Source of the DNA: Ignavibacteria bacterium
GTDB lineage: Bacteria; Bacteroidota; Ignavibacteria; Kapaibacteriales; Kapaibacteriaceae
NCBI GenBank assembly: GCA_947495975.1
Contig: CANMBE010000001.1
Coordinates: 62,001-126,000, forward strand
Reading direction: 5' to 3'
DNA length: 64,000 nucleotides
Part shown: one piece after another, positions 28,782 through 38,359 of the stretch
Layout of the letters: each line of letters opens with the position of its first letter
Numbering within the stretch: the stretch's first letter is position 1
Translations under genes and position numbers: made by a program
Notes under the pieces: model-generated
Databases searched by the model: none
Seen by the model: the letters and a program-made list of their open reading frames with translations, nothing else
Told to the model about the DNA's origin: nothing

Positions 28782-29732
28782 GTGATACCTCAACCAATAT
28801 CAAGTGAAGAAGCCTACAAGGTCTGCCGTAAAATCACATTTCGGTTTGCGAAGACGTTTTCACTTGCCTCAAACTTTCTACCACGTGCAAAGCGCAACGC
28901 TTGTTTTGCTGTGTATGCTTTTTGCAGGTATGTAGACGATCTGGTAGATGTGGCGATGGAACAAGGAAACGTGACGCGAGAGGATGCCGTAAATCTTGTG
29001 GCGCAGTGGAAGACTGACCTCGATGCACTCTACAATCGGTCTCTCACAGCCAATGAACAAGATGAGAAGAGCGTAGATGACCGCGCAGCAATTCTTCTTG
29101 CATGGGAAGACACCCTCAACAATTTTCATATTCCGCGCAACCTACCGCATGAGCTCATTGAAGGTGTGCTCATGGACACATCCATTACACGTTTTGACAC
29201 GTTTGAGGATCTTCGAGAATATTGCTACAAGGTTGCATCGGTAGTTGGACTCATGACGTCAGAGATCTTTGGGTACTCGTTGCCCGATGCGTTAGCACGA
29301 GCGGTTGACCTTGGCATTGCGATGCAGCTAACAAATATTATCCGAGACGTAAAGGAAGATGCATTGAGAGGCCGCATTTATCTTCCAAGGGAGGATATGC
29401 AAAGATTTGGAGTGAACGAATCTGATATTCTTGAGCATCGTTTTACGCCAAGCGTAAAGGAACTTATTCGCTATTACGTTGGATTGGCCGATAATTATTA
29501 CACTGCTGCACAGCCCGGCCTTCAACTGCTGAATGCTGATAGCCGCCTTACTGTTCTTCTTATGAGCACGAACTATCGCCGCATACTTCGTGCGGTTGAG
29601 TCGATGGATTACAACATCTTTACGGGACGCGCGAGCATTTCACTTCTGAGAAAAATAGGTGCTATCCCAGAAGCGATTGTCATGTCTTGGCGTATGTGCA
29701 TGATCAGACACACTGAAACGCAACATCAATAA
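28782..29732 (+). CDS. Squalene/phytoene synthase family protein
   Basis: 316 residues, starting at GTG 28782 (MIPQPISSEEAYKVC). The two aspartate-rich motifs are present: YVDDLVD (near residue 50) and NIIRDVKEDALRGRIYLPREDM (near 186-207), as are FAKTFSLASNFLP and AVYAFCRYVDD at the front. Enzymes of this family join two prenyl diphosphates head to head: two GGPP to phytoene for carotenoids, or two FPP to squalene/presqualene for hopanoids and menaquinone-linked sterols. The sequence alone does not decide which, and no desaturase, HpnC/D/E or cyclase gene is nearby. Its 3' end overlaps the convergent DUF6544-like gene by 29 bp. Confidence 0.9.
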   Translation: MIPQPISSEEAYKVCRKITFRFAKTFSLASNFLPRAKRNACFAVYAFCRYVDDLVDVAMEQGNVTREDAVNLVAQWKTDLDALYNRSLTANEQDEKSVDDRAAILLAWEDTLNNFHIPRNLPHELIEGVLMDTSITRFDTFEDLREYCYKVASVVGLMTSEIFGYSLPDALARAVDLGIAMQLTNIIRDVKEDALRGRIYLPREDMQRFGVNESDILEHRFTPSVKELIRYYVGLADNYYTAAQPGLQLLNADSRLTVLLMSTNYRRILRAVESMDYNIFTGRASISLLRKIGAIPEAIVMSWRMCMIRHTETQHQ

Positions 29733-30546
29733 TGTTGAACTGACCGTACTCAAAATCACCCGATTCAAGATTCCACACAAAGTCTACTTCAGTTGGAATC
29801 ATCACGCCTTCGAATTCGCCATAATTACGGCACGTTAGCGTGAACGTTGCTTGCTCAAATCCACTCTTGTGATCTCGATATTTATCGCCAGTTACAATTC
29901 TCTCTATCTGGCCAATGTCATTCACATAAAATGTGGCTTGCACGTGAATATCACCATCTGTGATAATTGCTCGAGCCGAAGAATCATCTATCGCTTCCCA
30001 TCGTAGCGTGCGTGTTGGCAGAAGCCCCGTAGGCAACCACACAAGTTCACTCAAGAAACGGAACAACATAGAAGTGTCTGTCTCTGGTCCTTCATATTCT
30101 TGTAGGGTAAGCGCGCCAAATAGTTTGATGTGACCATGACCTGCGCCACCAATGTAACTGAGCTTTGCTGTGCGCCACCACGCGCGGTTATGTCGTAACA
30201 CTGCGTCCCACACAAACCCGGGTTCCATCCCAGAGATTACTTCCGTTGCCGTTACAGTAAACCATGGGCTGCCTGGCCGGTGCCGGAAGCGAGCCTTCTG
30301 CGTAAGGGTGGCATACCGAATGTTTGGTTGACCTTCCTTTAACGTGTACTGCAGATATCTTCTTACAGGAGCAGGTAAAGACCGGGCAAGCTCAGCAGAG
30401 AAATGGGGAAGGGGCTCCTTGCCAATAGAACGAATGAGTTTGCGCACAGCCCTAGTCACAAACATCCGAGATACAAATGCGCTAAGTGCTGCGAGTACAA
30501 TGAGTGTGCCAAAGGACGCAATGAGTATAACGAAAATCTTAGGCAT
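29704..30546 (-). CDS. DUF6544-like membrane-anchored protein
   Basis: 280 residues. An N-terminal membrane segment (IFVILIASFGTLIVLAALSAFV, residues 4-25) is followed by a soluble domain. Segments such as LPAPVRRYLQYTLKEGQPNIRYATLTQKARFR, PWFTVTATEVISGMEPGFVWDAVLR, YIGGAGHGHIKLFG, LSELVWLPTGLLPT and RWEAIDDSSARAIITDG match the pattern I know from the DUF6544 (or DUF6920) family of uncharacterised proteins. Function is unknown; the fold may be lipid-binding, like LolA-type proteins (inference). It lies 7 bp downstream of the GT-C-like gene on the same strand, so it is likely the last gene of that run. Confidence 0.65.
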   Translation of the reverse strand: MPKIFVILIASFGTLIVLAALSAFVSRMFVTRAVRKLIRSIGKEPLPHFSAELARSLPAPVRRYLQYTLKEGQPNIRYATLTQKARFRHRPGSPWFTVTATEVISGMEPGFVWDAVLRHNRAWWRTAKLSYIGGAGHGHIKLFGALTLQEYEGPETDTSMLFRFLSELVWLPTGLLPTRTLRWEAIDDSSARAIITDGDIHVQATFYVNDIGQIERIVTGDKYRDHKSGFEQATFTLTCRNYGEFEGVMIPTEVDFVWNLESGDFEYGQFNIIDVAFQCV

Positions 30547-30553
30547 GATGTGT

Positions 30554-31927
30554 TCAGGACGGACGTCCTGCCTCCCATTGCGTTAACCGGTGCGAAGCGC
30601 GCTGAAGTAACTCTGTGCCTGCAACATACACGAAGATGAGCGGTATCACTTTGAAGATTCCTCTACGAATTGTCTGCTCTACGATAGCAGCACTAAAGAC
30701 CGTACCAACAATCCACAGTCCAAGAAATGTGGTGCCAATCCACATCAGAAGCAAGACAGGAGAAACTGACCGTTTTACAAAAAGATTCACAACCACCACA
30801 ACACCAAACACAATAAATGTTGCTGCCCACAAAGCAGTGTCCAAAACAACCGCAGTACATGAACTCAATACCACATGAACAAACCGCTGAGTGTCAAAGC
30901 CAATGATCTGCTCTGCTGGTGAAGGGTGCACCGGTAGATATGCGTTAAAGAATAGCACGTGCCATAAGCCAAAAACAACAAGACAACCCAAACCTGCGGT
31001 TGCTATGTATGTAAGTGCAAAACGCCACGACCAATTCTTTGCAATAAACGCTATGCTTCCAATAAGACCAATTCCCACAAGCAGAATTGACTCTGAACGC
31101 GACCAGCATGCGCCGCACAACAAGATCATTGAAAGCCACACATATGGTTGCTGCTTCTTCTCAATTGCCTGAAACAAGAAGATAGCTGCACTTGCATAGT
31201 ATGCCGCATTGATCAGGTCCGTCTGCACGATGTATGTATATCCAAGCATCTCAGGCGTAAGCACATAGAGCACAAACAAGAGGTCTGCGATGAACGGATG
31301 CACAAGCTGCCGAAGCGCGGTCCATACAATCCATCCAAGGCTGATCGCAATGATGCTAACCCACACCTGACCATATGCAAAACCTATCAGACGATACATC
31401 ACCTGCAAGAGCATTGAAAAAGGGGCGTAGAAGGGTTGGTTAGAAAGGTGACCCACAAGCGACGGATCAGTAAACACTCGGTTTACAATTGTGCCCTCTT
31501 CCACCGTCTGCTTTGCAACAAGATCTATACCTGCCATTGCATCAAATGGCGTTACGGGCCAATACCAACTTGCCCACACGGCAATGAACGTCACATACCC
31601 TATCACTCCAAGCGTAACTACATCGTACAATGTTAGCGTCCATGTTGGCTTTGATAACAATCGGCCGTAGAACGTTGTTACGTTCTTCCACCATATGTGT
31701 GGTATGACTGCAACAAGTACTGCCGAGAGCAACATTGATTGTGTTGACAGCGGAATATGAAGCAACTCACATCCAAAGAAAGCAAGACTATGTAGGAACG
31801 TACCTACAAGTAACGATACAGGAACAGCCATCGATCGCTGCATGTCAATGCGTAGAGCACCAAGCGTAGCAAAGCCCGCAACAAATTGTATGCCCAGCAT
31901 CAATAAGAATGGTACAGTGGCATTCAT
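30554..31927 (-). CDS. Polytopic membrane protein, GT-C glycosyltransferase-like
   Basis: 457 residues with about ten to eleven predicted membrane helices. Two features recall GT-C (ArnT/PMT-like) glycosyltransferases: a loop after the third or fourth helix with YWPVTPFDAMAGIDLVAKQTVEEG (acidic residue in the first large outer loop) and HLSNQPFYAPFSMLLQ, then short cytoplasmic loops and SRSESILLVG. These enzymes move a sugar from a polyprenyl-phosphate donor to lipid or protein on the outer face of the inner membrane. The usual large soluble C-terminal domain is absent, but the gene just upstream (one-base TAATG overlap) encodes a small anchored protein that could supply it. Family assignment moderate. 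Confidence 0.55.
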   Translation of the reverse strand: MNATVPFLLMLGIQFVAGFATLGALRIDMQRSMAVPVSLLVGTFLHSLAFFGCELLHIPLSTQSMLLSAVLVAVIPHIWWKNVTTFYGRLLSKPTWTLTLYDVVTLGVIGYVTFIAVWASWYWPVTPFDAMAGIDLVAKQTVEEGTIVNRVFTDPSLVGHLSNQPFYAPFSMLLQVMYRLIGFAYGQVWVSIIAISLGWIVWTALRQLVHPFIADLLFVLYVLTPEMLGYTYIVQTDLINAAYYASAAIFLFQAIEKKQQPYVWLSMILLCGACWSRSESILLVGIGLIGSIAFIAKNWSWRFALTYIATAGLGCLVVFGLWHVLFFNAYLPVHPSPAEQIIGFDTQRFVHVVLSSCTAVVLDTALWAATFIVFGVVVVVNLFVKRSVSPVLLLMWIGTTFLGLWIVGTVFSAAIVEQTIRRGIFKVIPLIFVYVAGTELLQRASHRLTQWEAGRPS

Positions 31928-32430
31928 TATTGTCCACTCCCATATTCATTAAGGAGAGAATCAATATTCGTAGCACCACCGCGCCGCGCTATCCAAATCT
32001 GATTCGCAGTAAGGACAACAAAAGCATTTGCAGAAGCACGCCGAGTTGTGTCCGTCCATGCAACGATTGGATGAAAACCAACCATCCAGGTAAAGATTCG
32101 AGGGTCAGACCATATAGCATTGGTAACCATGTAGCGATTGCCGTAAGACATCGGCGGTAACAGAACAGTGTCTGTTGGTCGCATGTGGTTTACGATATAC
32201 GTTGGGATCTCAATGTTGGCAACATGACGCATGAACATGCGCGAGCGCCATGAGTGGATCTTGTTAAGTGAATCAAGCTTCTCGCCATAGAGACCAATTC
32301 GTGCATCGTACGATGTAGCGTATGAATTAAGGTCTCCAAACTTTGCAGAGAGCAAAAGCGTGAGTACTACAACCATAACGATGGCTAGTATCAAACCTCT
32401 TAGCGAAAAGATAGGAAGGCGCTCACTCAT
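31927..32430 (-). CDS. Small single-pass protein, partner of the GT-C-like protein
   Basis: 167 residues with one N-terminal membrane helix (GLILAIVMVVVLTLLLSA, residues ~12-29) and an outer soluble domain containing HMRPTDTVLLPPMSYGNRYM and a hydrophobic C-terminal strand NAFVVLTANQIWIARRGG. The TDTVLLPP pattern resembles the soluble tails of GT-C glycosyltransferases, where a phrase about a threshold residue and a proline-rich strand is common. Stop and next start overlap (TAATG), so it is co-translated with the membrane protein that follows. It lies 14 bp downstream of atpG. No family recognised with certainty. Confidence 0.5.
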   Translation of the reverse strand: MSERLPIFSLRGLILAIVMVVVLTLLLSAKFGDLNSYATSYDARIGLYGEKLDSLNKIHSWRSRMFMRHVANIEIPTYIVNHMRPTDTVLLPPMSYGNRYMVTNAIWSDPRIFTWMVGFHPIVAWTDTTRRASANAFVVLTANQIWIARRGGATNIDSLLNEYGSGQ

Positions 32431-32444
32431 GAGAGTTCCCTACC

Positions 32445-33326
32445 TCAAGAGCTGGCAAGTGCCTCTGCACCGCCCACAATCTCTAACATTTCCTTGGTAA
32501 TCGTTGCCTGACGTTCTCGGTTATAGATGAGCTGCAGGGACTTAATAAGATCGCGTGCATTTGTTGTAGCGTTCTCCATCGCCATACGGCGAGCAGCATG
32601 CTCAGCAGCATTTGAGTCAAGCAAAGACTTCCACACTTGGAGTTTCACATACATCGGTAGAAGCGTTTCGAGGATGTCTGCACGTGTTGGCTCAAAGATA
32701 TATTCAGTTGGTTTGTCTGGCGTTCCTGACGTTGCATTAGGCACAATGGGAAGAAGCTGCATTCTGCGCACTTCCTGACGCATCACTGTTACAAATTCGT
32801 TGGAGATGAGCTCAACGTGATCAGTACGAAGAGCAAGAAATGAATCTGAAACGAGTTCAGCAATTTCTACGGCTGTGTTGTAGTCTAGCTTCTGAAATAC
32901 GTCATTAAACTCTCGGACGATAGTCTCACTGCCTTTGCGTGCAGCATTTACGGCGCGCTTTCCAACTGGTATGATATGTATGACAACGCCTGGGTGCTGC
33001 TGGCGCAGTTCCTTCATTCGAAGTCCCACGGCACGCAGAAGACTTGTGTTAAATGCGCCACATAGCCCGCGGTCAGAGGAGATTACAATGATCGAAGCAG
33101 AGGCAATCGCCTTGCGTGTTTCAAAAAAAGGATGAGCAAATTCGGAGTCAGCTGATGCGAGGTTGGCAAGGATCTTCTGTGTTTGAAGTGCAAAGGGGCG
33201 CGCAGCAATAATCACGTCTTGCGCACGACGCAGTTTGGCTGTAGCCACCATGCTCATCGCTTGCGTAATCTTTGATGTGTTTCTGACCGATGTTATGCGG
33301 TCACGTGTTTCGCGTAAGGTTGCCAT
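32445..33326 (-). CDS. atpG: F1 ATP synthase gamma subunit
   Basis: 293 residues. The N-terminal helix RDRITSVRNTSKITQAMSMVATAKLRRAQ and the conserved ITSDRGLCG-like ISSDRGLCGAFNTSLL are present, and the C-terminal helix ends RMAMENATTNARDLIKSLQLIYNRERQATITKEMLEIVGGAEAL, all diagnostic. Gamma is the central rotating shaft of F1. It follows rfaD by 29 bp on the same strand rather than directly following atpA. After it come the small membrane protein and GT-C genes, not atpD. Confidence 0.97.
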   Translation of the reverse strand: MATLRETRDRITSVRNTSKITQAMSMVATAKLRRAQDVIIAARPFALQTQKILANLASADSEFAHPFFETRKAIASASIIVISSDRGLCGAFNTSLLRAVGLRMKELRQQHPGVVIHIIPVGKRAVNAARKGSETIVREFNDVFQKLDYNTAVEIAELVSDSFLALRTDHVELISNEFVTVMRQEVRRMQLLPIVPNATSGTPDKPTEYIFEPTRADILETLLPMYVKLQVWKSLLDSNAAEHAARRMAMENATTNARDLIKSLQLIYNRERQATITKEMLEIVGGAEALASS

Positions 33327-33355
33327 CCGTCTGTTCCCATCTGATCAATAGTTTT

Positions 33356-34315
33356 CTACAAATACGGCTGCTTGTTCAGTAGATATCCGCTCACATAGTC
33401 AGCAACGGTTGATTCGAGTTCACGAAAATGCACGTCTGGTAAAAGTTGCAGCAGGGTAGTCATGTCAGCTTGAGTGTAGTTCTGATACTGCGTTGCAATC
33501 TCATTGGGCATGTCTGTATAGACAATGTTTGACTCAACGCCCATTGCTGCAAAAACTGCATTCACAAGATCATTCCATGTTCGTGCCTTACCGGTGCCAA
33601 GATTTACGATACCATTGATTTGAGGAGCACCGAGAAGTCTCATCATCACATCGCACACTTCTTTTACGTAGATGAAGTCTCGCGCTTGCATTCCGTCTCC
33701 ATACGCCGGGTCTGTGCTTTTGAACAATTGCACGTGACCAGTTGTACGAATCTGTTCAACGGCCTTGAATACCATGCTGCACATTGCGTCTTTATGATAT
33801 TCATTTGGGCCGAACACATTAAAGAATTTCAATCCAACACATGATTCCGCAAGCCCTTGATTGCGGATCCAAAGATCAAAGAGATGTTTGGAGTATCCGT
33901 ACATATTGAGTGGACGAAGATCCACCGATGCGTCTAGATATCCTTGCTCTCCATTGCCGTACGTTGCCGCACTGCTTGCGTAGATGAATCGAGCGTTTCT
34001 CTCAAGTGCAAACTCAGCTACGTCTATGCTATAGAGGTAGTTGTTGCTGTACAGATAATCGGCATCTGTTTCCGTAGTTGATGAGCATGCACCCATATGC
34101 ACAACCGCATCTACTTCATCAAGATCTTCTGTACCCAACATCTCCAGGAAATCTTCCTTGCCAACAATACCAATGAACTTTTTACCAACAAGATTCTTCC
34201 ATTTGTGCCCGCTCCCTAAGGAGTCTACAACTAATACATCCTCGCGGCCAGCTGCATTAAGAGCAGCTAGGAAACAGCTTCCGATGAAGCCCGCACCGCC
34301 AGTGAGAATGAGCAT
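33356..34315 (-). CDS. rfaD: ADP-L-glycero-D-manno-heptose 6-epimerase
   Basis: 319 residues, usual length. Short-chain dehydrogenase-like epimerase: NAD(P)-binding LILTGGAGFIGSCFLAALN, VVHMGACSSTTETDADYLYSNN, catalytic SSAATYG and YGYSKHLFD (Tyr and Lys), and the RfaD-specific FNVFGPNEYHKDAMCSMVFKA. It converts ADP-D-glycero- to ADP-L-glycero-D-manno-heptose, the precursor of the inner core of lipopolysaccharide. So the organism makes heptose-containing LPS core if its partners are present elsewhere. The gene is placed between atpA (15 bp upstream) and atpG (29 bp downstream), which is unusual. Confidence 0.95.
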   Translation of the reverse strand: MLILTGGAGFIGSCFLAALNAAGREDVLVVDSLGSGHKWKNLVGKKFIGIVGKEDFLEMLGTEDLDEVDAVVHMGACSSTTETDADYLYSNNYLYSIDVAEFALERNARFIYASSAATYGNGEQGYLDASVDLRPLNMYGYSKHLFDLWIRNQGLAESCVGLKFFNVFGPNEYHKDAMCSMVFKAVEQIRTTGHVQLFKSTDPAYGDGMQARDFIYVKEVCDVMMRLLGAPQINGIVNLGTGKARTWNDLVNAVFAAMGVESNIVYTDMPNEIATQYQNYTQADMTTLLQLLPDVHFRELESTVADYVSGYLLNKQPYL

Positions 34316-34330
34316 TCGTAGAGCTTCTGT

Positions 34331-35881
34331 TTAGAGTGCCGCAGCGAAGCGCTCTGTAAAGCTCTTCAGAACTGTGTTGAGTTTAGAAACGATTTCTTCC
34401 GTGAGCGCCTTCTGGGTGCGAAGACCATCAATGATATCAGAGTGTCCAGCTTGAACAAATTCCAACAACTCGGCTTCATACTTCTTGATGCTTTCTACCG
34501 GCAACTCATCCATGAATCCATTTGACGCAGCGTAAATAGTAACTACCTGATCTTCAACAGAAACAGGTGAATATTGCGCTTGCTTCATCACTTCCATGAG
34601 TCTGGCGCCGCGGCGAAGTTGTTGAAGTGTTGTTTTGTCAAGGTCTGATCCAAATCTTGCGAAAGCTTCAAGCGCACGATACTGTGCAAGATCAAGCTTC
34701 AACGGTCCGGCTACTTTCTTCATTGCTTTGATCTGTGCATTTCCACCAACACGAGATACCGAGATACCAATGTTGAGGGCAGGACGAATACCGGCGTTAA
34801 AGAGGCTTGGTTCGAGATAGATCTGACCGTCTGTAATGGAGATTACGTTCGTTGGAATGTATGCCGATACATCACCGGCCTGCGTTTCGATAACAGGAAG
34901 TGCTGTAAGTGATCCGCCACCAAGCGCATCGCTTAACTTGGCTGCGCGCTCTAGAAGGCGAGAGTGGAGATAGAACACATCGCCCGGATATGCTTCGCGG
35001 CCCGGCGGACGGCGCAGCAAGAGCGAAACTTGACGGTAGGATGCGGCTTGCTTTGAGAGATCATCATACACAACTAACGCATGTCTGCCAGAGTCTCTAA
35101 AGAATTCACCCATCGAGCAACCGCTATACGGAGCAATGAACTGCAGTGGTGCCGGATCTGATGCCGTTGCACTTACTACTGTTGTGTACGTCATTGCGCC
35201 ATACTTCTCCAACGTGGCTACAACGTTTGCCACTGTAGATCCCTTTTGGCCAATAGCCACATAGATGCAGTAGACAGGTTTAATACCTTGCTCTTGTGCT
35301 TCTTTTGTGTGCGTGTAGCGTTGATTGATGATCGCATCAAGTGCAACCACAGTCTTGCCAGTTTGACGGTCACCAATGATCAGCTCGCGCTGACCGCGAC
35401 CGATTGGAATAAGAGCGTCAATGGCCTTGATACCTGTTTGAAGAGGCTCCGTTACCGGCTGACGATCAATAACGCCAAGCGCCTTGCGCTCAATTGGATA
35501 GAATGCTGATTCCTTTATTGGCCCCTTACCATCGATAGGGCGGCCAAGAGGATCAACAACTCTACCAATCAAACCTTCTCCTACGGGTACAGACGCAATA
35601 CGCCCTGTTCGGCGAGCTTGATCTCCCTCTTTCACAAGAGAGTCTTCTCCGAACAAAACAATACCAACGTTGTCTTCCTCGAGGTTGAGCACCATGCCCA
35701 TCACACCGTTTGGAAGCTCTACCAGCTCAGAGGCCATCACGTTAGAGAGGCCATAGATGCGGGCAACGCCGTCTCCTACTTGGAGCACGGTTCCTACTTC
35801 ATAAATATCAGTCTCTTTTTCGAACCCCGTTAACTGTCTGCGGAGTATTGCTGAGATCTCATCTGGACGTACTTCGGACAT
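34331..35881 (-). CDS. atpA: F1 ATP synthase alpha subunit
   Basis: 516 residues. N-terminal [17 protein letters not shown], beta-barrel segment [27 protein letters not shown], Walker [54 protein letters not shown] and the arginine-finger region [19 protein letters not shown] are all present, so it is complete. Alpha forms the F1 hexamer with beta, whose gene (atpD) is not in the window. Fifth of the core subunit genes atpB-E-F-H-A. Confidence 0.99.
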   Translation of the reverse strand: MSEVRPDEISAILRRQLTGFEKETDIYEVGTVLQVGDGVARIYGLSNVMASELVELPNGVMGMVLNLEEDNVGIVLFGEDSLVKEGDQARRTGRIASVPVGEGLIGRVVDPLGRPIDGKGPIKESAFYPIERKALGVIDRQPVTEPLQTGIKAIDALIPIGRGQRELIIGDRQTGKTVVALDAIINQRYTHTKEAQEQGIKPVYCIYVAIGQKGSTVANVVATLEKYGAMTYTTVVSATASDPAPLQFIAPYSGCSMGEFFRDSGRHALVVYDDLSKQAASYRQVSLLLRRPPGREAYPGDVFYLHSRLLERAAKLSDALGGGSLTALPVIETQAGDVSAYIPTNVISITDGQIYLEPSLFNAGIRPALNIGISVSRVGGNAQIKAMKKVAGPLKLDLAQYRALEAFARFGSDLDKTTLQQLRRGARLMEVMKQAQYSPVSVEDQVVTIYAASNGFMDELPVESIKKYEAELLEFVQAGHSDIIDGLRTQKALTEEIVSKLNTVLKSFTERFAAAL

Positions 35882-35923
35882 CGTTGCTTTTCCTTGAGAG
35901 TTTATTCATTCCTGTGGCGAAGG

Positions 35924-36463
35924 TTACGCGTTAGCGAGCTTCTCCTTCAATACAACAAGTTGATGACGAAGTGAGCTATCAGTAACTGTGTCGCCAACAC
36001 GAATGATGGCGCCGCCAAGAATAGCTGCATCTACGTCGTACGTTGCTATGATCACCTTCTTCTGTTTACCTGCAAGCGCTTGTTCTATCTGCGCACGTGT
36101 TGGCGCGTCGATTTCTACAGCAGATGTTACCCGAACACGTTCAATGTTTTGGACATCATCAAGCAGTGCTCGGTATTCCATAACGATCTCGCGCCATAGA
36201 TGCCCCCTACCCTTATCGAGTACAAGCATCATAAAGTCGAGCGTCAATTGATGCACATGTGTACCGATGATTTCTCGAATAACTTGCTTCTTGATGCTCA
36301 CATCGATAATGGGGCTCCGCAGCATTGCACGAAGATCTTTTGAAGAATCTCCGGTTCGTCCGATGAAGTCTAAGTCCTTTGCTACCTCGTCTGCCACATT
36401 CATTTCAATGGCGGTGGCAAGGATTGCCTTAGCATAGCGACGCGATATTTTCAGATTTGACAT
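35924..36463 (-). CDS. atpH: F1 ATP synthase delta subunit
   Basis: 179 residues. N-terminal SRRYAKAILATAIEMN and the conserved tail VRVGDTVTDSSLRHQLVVLKEKLAN (GGAIIRVGD...D-x-S-x-x-x-x-L) mark the OSCP/delta family. It links F1 to the b-subunit stalk. Seven bases lie between the atpF stop and this start, and the gap to atpA is 42 bp. Confidence 0.95.
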   Translation of the reverse strand: MSNLKISRRYAKAILATAIEMNVADEVAKDLDFIGRTGDSSKDLRAMLRSPIIDVSIKKQVIREIIGTHVHQLTLDFMMLVLDKGRGHLWREIVMEYRALLDDVQNIERVRVTSAVEIDAPTRAQIEQALAGKQKKVIIATYDVDAAILGGAIIRVGDTVTDSSLRHQLVVLKEKLANA

Positions 36464-36470
36464 CGTTGAC

Positions 36471-36965
36471 TCAATTATTCGAAAGTTCGTTCACGTAGCC
36501 ATCAATGATGCGCTTCTGATCCTCGCCCTGAAGGTTGCGGCCCAGTAACTTCTCTGTGGCTCCAACAACGAGTGTTGAAACCTCAGTACGAAGCGCCATA
36601 ATTGCCTCGTCCTTCTGACGATCGATCTCGCGCTGCGATTCAGAAAGCTTCTGCTGCTTCATTGCTTCGGCTTCATCAGTTGCCTTGTGCATCATGGCTT
36701 CGGCCTGCACCTTACCCTCGCGCACAATTGCCATCATCTCTTGCTGAGCGCCCGCAATCTTTTCCTTGCTCTCTTGCAGAATACTCAACGCCTGGGTGTT
36801 GGCGCGCTCTGCACTCACGATGGATTCAGCAATCGCGTTTTCTCGCGCATCTAGTCCTTCGCGCATAGGCTTGTAGAAGAACTTCGCGAGGATAAATACG
36901 AAGATGCTGAAGTTAACAAGGGTCCAGATTACCAGACCCGGTTCGAATTGTAAGAATGCTGGCAT
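36471..36965 (-). CDS. atpF: F0 ATP synthase subunit b
   Basis: 164 residues. One N-terminal membrane helix (LVIWTLVNFSIFVFILAKFF, about 10-29) followed by a long Ala/Glu/Lys-rich helix ending in LLGRNLQGEDQKRIIDGYVNEL. This is the peripheral stalk. A single b gene is present, so the stalk is probably a b homodimer. Lies 41 bp downstream of atpE. Confidence 0.95.
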   Translation of the reverse strand: MPAFLQFEPGLVIWTLVNFSIFVFILAKFFYKPMREGLDARENAIAESIVSAERANTQALSILQESKEKIAGAQQEMMAIVREGKVQAEAMMHKATDEAEAMKQQKLSESQREIDRQKDEAIMALRTEVSTLVVGATEKLLGRNLQGEDQKRIIDGYVNELSNN

Positions 36966-37006
36966 TATCGAGCTTTCATCGTGATTTCGTTGAATGCGAC
37001 TTTAAA

Positions 37007-37246
37007 TCAACCGGTCGGACCTTTTACGGCAAGAAGAATGCACACAACTCCAGCAAGGAGAGCAACACCTTCGATAAGAGCTGCACCAATAATCATTGTT
37101 GTGCGGATGTCACCGGCGTTCTCCGGCTGACGGCTGCTGGCTTCGAGTGCTGCTGCAGCTAGACGACCAATACCTGTACCTACACCGAACACGGTGATGC
37201 CAAGACCAATTCCGGCAGAAAGCCATGCAAATGCTACTGGATCCAT
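37007..37246 (-). CDS. atpE: F0 ATP synthase subunit c
   Basis: Start set at ATG 37246, preceded by GGAAGG seven bases upstream; a TTG five codons up is the alternative. 79 residues, two membrane helices. The first has GVGTGIGRLAAAALEASSRQPE (loop Arg-Gln-Pro), the second carries the ion-binding Glu in GAALIEGVALLAGVV. The Glu is followed by Gly-Val and lacks the Ser/Thr partner and the loop Gln spacing of sodium-type rings, so protons are the likely coupling ion (inference). Confidence 0.96.
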   Translation of the reverse strand: MDPVAFAWLSAGIGLGITVFGVGTGIGRLAAAALEASSRQPENAGDIRTTMIIGAALIEGVALLAGVVCILLAVKGPTG

Positions 37247-37309
37247 GAGAGTACCTTCCAATTGAGATGAAGAGATGAACGAATACTGTTGTCTTTTTAA
37301 AAGTCTGAT

Positions 37310-38359
37310 TTAATGCGCTTCTGAATGATGGTCATGTTTTGCATGATCGCCAAGAGCTAGTCCAACGAATACTGCAGTAAGCATCGTAAAAATGTATGCC
37401 TGCAAAAACGCTACTAAAAGCTCGAGGAGGTAGATGAATACGGAGAAGAGAACACTGATTGGTACCACAGCCCACCCAACAACCTCACCCATTTCTTGGG
37501 CAAAGAAGAAAATGAGTCCAACAAGCGACATCAATACAATGTGTCCAGCCGTCATATTCGCAAACAAACGAATCATCAATGCAAAAGGCTTTGTAATGAG
37601 GCCAACTATTTCAATCGGCACCATGATCGGAGAAATATATGCTGGCGCTCCACCTAACAAGTGCTTAAGCCACGCTAACACTCCCGCATCCTTTATCGAA
37701 ACAAAGTTGATCACGATAAAGGTGCACGTTGCTAGCGCCATCGTAACTGGCAAGGCACCCGTTGCGGCATGGCATCCTGGAAGGAGTGAAATCAGGTTAA
37801 GCGTAAGGATGAAGAAGAACAGACCAAGCATGAACGGCATCAAACGAATGGATCGCTTCTTTGTCCCCACGTTTGGTTCAACAATCTGGTCTCGCACGTA
37901 GACAACAACCGACTCCATGATATTCTGTATGCCGCGCGGTGCAGCAAGTGGGCTCTTCTTATACCGACTGCGAACTACACCAAAAATGATCGTCAAGACA
38001 AGGATTGCAATCCATTGATAGGCCACGAGGTTCGTCACCGAAAGGTCAAGCGCAGGTGACAGGGGCTTGCCCGTTCCATCAACCTTGGTAGTACTCACAA
38101 GTTTGTGATGAGCAGCCGGATTGTTCATCGTGTATTGGCCCTGCGCCTCCATGGCGTGCGCGTTGGCATACACATGTGGCACGTACGACTCGTCTAACAC
38201 AATGATGGGCAGTATATCGTAATGGCCAAAGAAGATGTTTAGCTCATGGTGATCGCCAAGTTGATCGATCATTTGATCGAACGTAAACTTTCCCGGAGCC
38301 GCTTCGTGATGAGCGCTCGGCACGTCTTGTGAGTGTTGTTGACCTTGTTCAGACTTCAT
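37310..38359 (-). CDS. atpB: F0 ATP synthase subunit a
   Basis: 349 residues, longer than the usual ~250-270 because of an N-terminal part of about 110 residues rich in His, Asp and Glu (for example FTFDQMIDQLGDHHELNIFFGHYDILPI). This is typical of Bacteroidota/Chlorobiota relatives. The essential helix shows PFALMIRLFANMTAGHIV with the conserved Arg, and the last helix LLVAFLQAYIFTMLTAVFVGLALGDHAKHDHH has the conserved Gln. It forms the proton channel next to the c ring. The start codon directly follows the stop of the previous small gene (TAA-ATG), so both are translated together. Confidence 0.97.
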   Translation of the reverse strand: MKSEQGQQHSQDVPSAHHEAAPGKFTFDQMIDQLGDHHELNIFFGHYDILPIIVLDESYVPHVYANAHAMEAQGQYTMNNPAAHHKLVSTTKVDGTGKPLSPALDLSVTNLVAYQWIAILVLTIIFGVVRSRYKKSPLAAPRGIQNIMESVVVYVRDQIVEPNVGTKKRSIRLMPFMLGLFFFILTLNLISLLPGCHAATGALPVTMALATCTFIVINFVSIKDAGVLAWLKHLLGGAPAYISPIMVPIEIVGLITKPFALMIRLFANMTAGHIVLMSLVGLIFFFAQEMGEVVGWAVVPISVLFSVFIYLLELLVAFLQAYIFTMLTAVFVGLALGDHAKHDHHSEAH

